From Actinospineispora spinosispora DSM 44797 (GTDB lineage: Bacteria; Actinomycetota; Actinomycetes; Mycobacteriales; Pseudonocardiaceae), in the NCBI RefSeq assembly GCF_000429025.1, contig NZ_AUBB01000017.1, positions 186,001-250,000 of the forward strand: DNA of 64,000 nt, in the 5' to 3' direction. Shown one piece after another: positions 59,997-64,000 of the stretch. The first letter of the stretch is position 1; each line of letters starts with the position of its first letter. Below the pieces are notes generated by a model. It was not told where the DNA came from. It ran no database searches and saw nothing but the letters and a program-made list of their open reading frames with translations. The translations under genes were made by a program, and so were the position numbers.

Positions 59997-61400
59997 TCAG
60001 GCCGGCCGGACGCCCGCCGGCCCGGTCGTCTCACCGACCTGGTCGTCACCGGACGCGGCACCCGTGTCCTCGGGTCGCAGCAGCGCCCCACCCGCGGTCT
60101 CCGGCATCGACAGCGCGGCGGCGAGCCCGATGAGCGCGGCCACCATCAGGTAGGGGCCGGGCACGAGGATGCTGCCGGTCCAGGTGATCAGCAGTGTCAT
60201 CAGATACGGGACGGTCCCGGCGAACAACGCGGCGGTGACGTTGTAGGCGATGGACAAACCGCCCTGCCGGGTGCGGGTCGGGAACACCTCGGCCGACCAC
60301 ACCGCGTAGGTGCCCAGGATCGCCGCGAGGATCACGCCGAGGCCCAGGGTCGCCGCCACGGTTCCCGCCATGCCGGTCCCCATCAGCAGGATCGCCGGGT
60401 AGGACACCACGAGCAGCGCCCCGGCGGCCCCGACCACGACCGGCTTCCGGCCCGCCCGGTCGGACAGCCGCCCGAACGCCGGAACCAGCACCAGCCCGAG
60501 CAGCGAGACCACCGTCGAGATCAGCGCGGTGCTGTCGGCGGAATGACCGAGGTGGTCGGTCTGATAGGTGACCATGTAGGTGAGCACGGCGTAGAACGGG
60601 ATGTGCATGAGCGTCATGAGCCCGGCGGCCTGCAGCATCTGCCGGACGTTGTGCCGGAACAGCTCACGGATCGGGCTGCGCGCCACGGTGTCCGCTGCCT
60701 CCAGCGCCCGGTACTCCGGGGTGTCCTCGATCTTGTTCCGGATCACGAAGCCGATCACTCCGAGAGGCGCGGCGACCAGGAACGGGATCCGCCAGCCCCA
60801 TGCGACGAGCTGCTGTTCGGACAGACCCACCGACAGCAGGAAGTACGCGAACGAGCCGGCGAGGAACCCGAGCAGCGAGCCGACCTCGAGCCAGCTGACC
60901 CCGAACCCGCGCCGGTGGCGCGGCGAGTACTCGGCGAGGAAGCTCGCGGCGCTGCCGAACTCACCACCGGCGGCGAATCCCTGCACCATGCGCGCCACCA
61001 CGAGCAGCACCGGGGCGGCCGTGCCGATCGTCGCGTGGCCGGGCAGCAGGCCGATAATGAGCGTCGCGGCGGTCATCACGAAGATGACGATGGACAGCGT
61101 GCGCTGGCGACCGATGCGGTCTCCGAGCGGCCCGAAGACCAGTGCACCGACCGGCCGGATGCCGAACGACACCGCGAACACGGCGAACACCGACAGCAGT
61201 CCGGCGGTCCGGTCCTGCGCCGGGAAGAAGACCTCGGCGATGGTGGTCGCCAGGTAGGCGTAGACGGCCCAGTCGAACCAGTGCACGAACACGCCCGCGG
61301 CCCCCGCGACGACGCTGCGGCGCATGGACACCGGATCGACCTCGGTTCGGGGATCGGACGAGCCCGACGGGCTGGGGTGCGCGGCGTCGTCAGCAGGCAT
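59997..61400 (-). CDS. MFS metabolite:H+ symporter (MHS type)
   Basis: This 467-residue porter has twelve spans and MHS-family features: AGVFVHWFDWAVYAYLATTIAEVFFP, FGPLGDRIGRQRTLS (motif A), GFAAGGEFGSAASFLAEYSPRHRRG and FGRLSDRAGRKPVV. It imports a carboxylate, amino acid or betaine with protons. ATG 61400 follows GGAGG by six bases; earlier starts (to 61541) lack homology. It is upstream of lysR on the same strand and probably brings in the substrate of the flavin-dependent operon. Confidence 0.88.
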   Translation of the reverse strand: MPADDAAHPSPSGSSDPRTEVDPVSMRRSVVAGAAGVFVHWFDWAVYAYLATTIAEVFFPAQDRTAGLLSVFAVFAVSFGIRPVGALVFGPLGDRIGRQRTLSIVIFVMTAATLIIGLLPGHATIGTAAPVLLVVARMVQGFAAGGEFGSAASFLAEYSPRHRRGFGVSWLEVGSLLGFLAGSFAYFLLSVGLSEQQLVAWGWRIPFLVAAPLGVIGFVIRNKIEDTPEYRALEAADTVARSPIRELFRHNVRQMLQAAGLMTLMHIPFYAVLTYMVTYQTDHLGHSADSTALISTVVSLLGLVLVPAFGRLSDRAGRKPVVVGAAGALLVVSYPAILLMGTGMAGTVAATLGLGVILAAILGTYAVWSAEVFPTRTRQGGLSIAYNVTAALFAGTVPYLMTLLITWTGSILVPGPYLMVAALIGLAAALSMPETAGGALLRPEDTGAASGDDQVGETTGPAGVRPA

Positions 61401-61541
61401 GGAAGCCTCCATCCGAGGAGAAGGACGGCGGGGCCGACGAGGCGACGTGTCCGCCGGCGGCGACCGGGAAGATCCGTTCGCTCTGGCGAGGGACGCTAAG
61501 CGGAACCCGTGGCATCGGACAAGCATTGATAGTTGACTCAT

Positions 61542-61562
61542 TGCATCTGCTCAGCCGATGCA
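61542..61562. promoter_or_regulatory. Shared LysR-cluster motif upstream of MFS
   Basis: TGCATC, nine bases, GATGCA, with CCGATGCAC shared with 58964-58992 at the right half. It is 142 bp before the MFS ATG. An inverted copy of the half-site (GCATCGG) is at about 61513-61519. Confidence 0.45.
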
Positions 61563-61682
61563 CTGTGTGCGGGACCACCGCCGAGCGGCTTCCGCTGGAC
61601 GCGCGCACATGCGTACTAACTCATACGGGTTACCGACTGTAGCCACGCGCATCCACTCCGCTGTCCGCCGAGTTACGTCGAT

Positions 61683-62783
61683 ATGCGAATCAGCACGTGG
61701 CCTCGTCGCGGCCTTGTCACCACTGCCACCCTCGGGCTGGCGATCGCGACAGCGGCCCTGTCGCTGTCGATCACCGGCATCGCCGGAGCCTCGGAGCCCT
61801 CCGGCGACGTCGCCTCGACCGAGGTCGAGTTCAGTGTGGTGACCTCGAACAACTCCGGTCTGCCGTGCGCGACCACACCGGGCAACGAGCGTGCCGTGGT
61901 GCGCGGTCACCTCACCGGGCCGCGCTCGGAGATCGACTCCTCACACGTCAAGGGGACGCTCTACTCACACGGCGACGGCTACGCCGAGTACTTCTGGCGC
62001 TACCCGGGCGACGGTGACTACAACTACGTCGACGAGATGGCCCGGCGCGGGCACGTGTCGGTCAGCATCGACCGGCTCGGCTACGGCGCCAGCGACAAGC
62101 CCAACGGCAACAGCCTGTGCTTCGGCGTCGAGGCCGACGTGCTGCACCAGATCGTCGGTCAGCTGCGCCAGGGCAGCTACAAGGGTGACCGCACCCCTCG
62201 TTTCGACCGGGTCGGGCTGGTCGGGCACTCCGCGAGCGGCCTGATCGCCGACCAGGAGGTGGCGGCGTTCCACGACGTCGACGCGCTCGGCGTCCTCGAC
62301 TCCGGCTCGCTCAACGCGACCCCGCTGGTACTGCAGCGAGCCGCCGAGCAGCAGGCCCGCTGCGCGCTGGCACCGGATGCGGCGGCCGCACTGCTGAACC
62401 CCCGTTCGCCCGCCGGGTACGCCGCGCTCGAAGCGGACGGCGCGCAGTTCAGCTCCGACCACATCGCCAACGTCGAGCCCGACATCGCCCGCGACCTCGT
62501 CGATCGGCGCACGAAGGATGCCTGCGCAGGGACCCGCAACTCCGCCCAGGCACTCGCCGGCAACCCGGTACGCAACAACCTCATCACCGTTCCGGTGCTG
62601 GTGCTTGCGGGCGCGCAGGACAGGCTCTTTCCGAACCCCGGACTGCACGCCGCCACCTACACGCACAGCTCACACGTGACGGTGCGTGAGGTGCGCGACG
62701 CGGGCCACGCGGTCGCATTCGCCCGCACGGCGCCGGACTTCCACAACGACATGGACAACTGGCTCGACAGCACCGGCCTCTGA
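61683..62783 (+). CDS. Secreted alpha/beta hydrolase
   Basis: This 366-residue protein has a signal peptide (RRGLVTTATLGLAIATAALSLSITGIAGA, cleavage expected after Gly-Ala-Ser) and an alpha/beta hydrolase fold. The nucleophile elbow GLVGHSASGLIAD holds the catalytic Ser, the acid is near GAQDRLF and the His is in RDAGHAVAFARTA. Lone Cys residues near 62, 146, 227 and 289 may form disulfides in the secreted enzyme. It is probably an exported lipase/esterase of unknown substrate. No strong ribosome site is seen before ATG 61683. Confidence 0.84.
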   Translation: MRISTWPRRGLVTTATLGLAIATAALSLSITGIAGASEPSGDVASTEVEFSVVTSNNSGLPCATTPGNERAVVRGHLTGPRSEIDSSHVKGTLYSHGDGYAEYFWRYPGDGDYNYVDEMARRGHVSVSIDRLGYGASDKPNGNSLCFGVEADVLHQIVGQLRQGSYKGDRTPRFDRVGLVGHSASGLIADQEVAAFHDVDALGVLDSGSLNATPLVLQRAAEQQARCALAPDAAAALLNPRSPAGYAALEADGAQFSSDHIANVEPDIARDLVDRRTKDACAGTRNSAQALAGNPVRNNLITVPVLVLAGAQDRLFPNPGLHAATYTHSSHVTVREVRDAGHAVAFARTAPDFHNDMDNWLDSTGL

Positions 62784-62795
62784 CACCAAGCCCCC

Positions 62796-62871
62796 CAGCT
62801 CGCACAGAGGTTCTCCACGCCGCACAGAGGCCCTGGCCTCTGTGCGGCGTGCACACGGTCCGTGCGAGCTG
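62796..62871. terminator. Double-stem hairpin between convergent genes
   Basis: An inner perfect stem (62818-62832 with 62835-62849, CGCCGCACAGAGGCC) sits inside an outer 10-bp stem (62796-62805 with 62862-62871, CAGCTCGCAC). It lies between the secreted hydrolase end and the XRE gene end. Confidence 0.8.
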
Positions 62872-62891
62872 TGAGGTCACTTCGGGGGCGG

Positions 62892-63731
62892 CTAGCCGAC
62901 CGGGGTTGGAGCCGATTGGCGGATTAGGGTTGTCAGGCGCTGCGCGTCTTCCGTCCCTGGCTCCGCCGTGTAGATCATGAGGCGCAGGTCGCTGCGCGCC
63001 ACGCTCATCACGTCGCAGTCCAGCGTCACCGGGCCGACGTCGGGATGGTCCACGACCTTGTGCCCCGCCTCGTGCCGGTTCACGGTGCCGGATTCCCACA
63101 GCTCGGCGAACAGGGGGCTCTTCGCACGGAGCTCACGGACCAATCCGCGCAGGTGGTCGTCGTTCGGATATCTGCCGGCGGTGGCCCGCAGGTCGGCGGC
63201 CATCGCGGTCTGCAGGTCCAGACGCGACCCAGGTGTGTGGCGAACCCGGCTGCCGGGGCCCAGGAAGTTGCGCCACACCCCGTTGCGCTCGTAGCCGTGC
63301 CAGTCGCAAGGGTCGCCCATGAGCGCCGCGTACGGCGGGTTGGCCAGCAGCAACGTCCACGCCGCGTCGTACACCCCGACCGGGATTCCGGTGAGCCTGT
63401 CCAGCAGCCGGTGGACACCCGGGGTGAGCTGGGACGGCACGGTCCCCGGTCCCGGTGCCACCAGCCCGGCCAGGCTCAGCAGGTGCACCCGTTCCGGCCC
63501 GGAGAGCCGCAGCGCCCTGGCGAGCGCCTCGACGACCTGCAGCGACGGATTGGTGGCCCTCCCCTGCTCCAGCCGGGTCACGTAGTCGACCGAGATTCCG
63601 GCGAGCAACGCGAGCTCTTCGCGGCGCAACCCGCTGGCGCGGCGATGCCCACCGCTGCGAAGACCCGCCGCCTCCGGGGCGACGCGGTCGCGCCATCGGC
63701 GGACCGCCTGACCGAACTCCGCCGTCGCCAT
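62892..63731 (-). CDS. XRE family regulator with MmyB-like ligand domain
   Basis: This 279-residue regulator has an N-terminal Cro/XRE helix-turn-helix (RREELALLAGISVDYVTRLEQGRATNPSLQVVEALARAL) and a C-terminal MmyB-like ligand domain (GVYDAAWTLLLANPPYAALMGD, VRHTPGSRLDLQTAMAADLRATAGRYPNDDHLRGLVREL). ATG 63731 begins at the domain; GTG 63746 is possible. Such regulators often sit divergent from an SDR gene, as here with the gene at 63833, and control it. The ligand may be a fatty acid. Confidence 0.87.
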   Translation of the reverse strand: MATAEFGQAVRRWRDRVAPEAAGLRSGGHRRASGLRREELALLAGISVDYVTRLEQGRATNPSLQVVEALARALRLSGPERVHLLSLAGLVAPGPGTVPSQLTPGVHRLLDRLTGIPVGVYDAAWTLLLANPPYAALMGDPCDWHGYERNGVWRNFLGPGSRVRHTPGSRLDLQTAMAADLRATAGRYPNDDHLRGLVRELRAKSPLFAELWESGTVNRHEAGHKVVDHPDVGPVTLDCDVMSVARSDLRLMIYTAEPGTEDAQRLTTLIRQSAPTPVG

Positions 63732-63832
63732 GCGTCCAGTGTGCACCGTGTGTCCCGACGCTTCCTGGTACCGGCGGTCCCAGGAAGATCAGACGCCTGG
63801 CTGACCAGGTCATGAGGGCACATCGTGGTGAC

Positions 63833-64000
63833 ATGACAACAGCACTGATCACCGGAGCGAACAAGGGACTCGGTTTCGAGACCGCTCGCAGGCTCGTCGC
63901 CGAAGGTCACACCGTCTATCTCGCCAGCCGCGACGCGGACCGCGGCCGTCGCGCCGCGGACCAACTGGGCGCACGCGCGATCCAGCTCGACGTCACCGAC
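63833..64000 (+). CDS. Short-chain dehydrogenase, N-terminal part (partial)
   Basis: The first 56 codons are present, running off the window end. They start MTTALITGANKGLGFETARRLV, the Rossmann glycine motif TGxxxGxG of classical SDRs, then AEGHTVYLASRDADRGRRAADQLG and a first Asp (IQLDVTD) for NADP-type adenine-ribose contacts. It would oxidise or reduce an alcohol/ketone. It diverges from the XRE gene 101 bp away, a common regulator-target pair. The catalytic residues are beyond the window. Confidence 0.85.
   Translation, partial: MTTALITGANKGLGFETARRLVAEGHTVYLASRDADRGRRAADQLGARAIQLDVTD

Noticed and set aside
1..64000. CRISPR arrays, transposons, integrases or phage genes.
   Set aside because: No direct-repeat array, transposase, integrase or phage structural gene was recognised in either strand.

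Overview
The window is GC-rich DNA with G/C-ending codons, frequent GTG starts, 4-bp overlaps between genes and probable leaderless mRNAs. This points to an actinobacterium. The gene families (PacL-like/DUF1490 beside a P-type ATPase, CoxG-type molybdenum hydroxylases, long perfect hairpin terminators) fit the Pseudonocardiaceae (Amycolatopsis or Pseudonocardia type), but this is inference and no marker gene is present. I saw no rRNA, tRNA, CRISPR, transposase, phage or plasmid gene. The window is a chain of accessory modules, each with a regulator, a transporter and a few enzymes, almost all catabolic.

Layout. 1-1411: end of a GntP permease, 3-hydroxyanthranilate 3,4-dioxygenase and an isochorismatase-fold hydrolase. 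1449-3786: MmcQ/YjbR protein and a MarR/MFS exporter pair with a clear operator. 3845-14149: two MFS importers and an IclR regulator, divergent from an operon of CoxG, the three molybdenum hydroxylase subunits, an alpha/beta hydrolase and a UbiD decarboxylase. 14654-16799: a creatinase/ectoine-hydrolase-like M24 enzyme coupled to a D-amino-acid-oxidase-like flavoenzyme. 16996-22003: MscS-like membrane protein, a small protein, and a GH92 mannosidase coupled to a GT4 glycosyltransferase. 22173-23673: TetR and NmrA-type reductase. 23921-27635: metal homeostasis (PacL-like protein, P-type ATPase, Zur-type box, CobW GTPase). 27683-32503: PQQ-type sugar dehydrogenase lipoprotein, and a Tat-exported molybdenum oxidoreductase operon with its own TatA. 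32912-35009: TetR, SnoaL-like protein, asparaginase.

35066-40266: a four-gene coupled operon (phosphonatase-like HAD, MFS, Zn-dehydrogenase, PhnM-like amidohydrolase) with a divergent GntR, which looks like a C-P-lyase-independent phosphonate pathway. 40285-43117: secreted propeller protein, GlxA-type AraC regulator, MBL hydrolase. 43128-49075: putrescine/diamine catabolism (aminotransferase, flavin-binding protein, APC permease, aminobutyraldehyde-type dehydrogenase, Lrp regulator). 49206-53141: YtcJ-type amidohydrolase, APC permease, TetR. 53365-54457: PEP-mutase-family protein and an orphan Ada metal-binding domain. 54574-61400: five coupled genes (flavin reductase, HpaB-type monooxygenase, RidA, DUF1028, M20 amidohydrolase) with LysR and an MHS-type importer. 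61683-64000: secreted hydrolase, then a divergent XRE-regulator/SDR pair cut by the window end.

The most promising undescribed systems are the PhnM/HAD/dehydrogenase operon, the HpaB/RidA/DUF1028/M20 operon, and the CoxGMLS-UbiD operon. All substrates named below are inferences from protein family and gene context.
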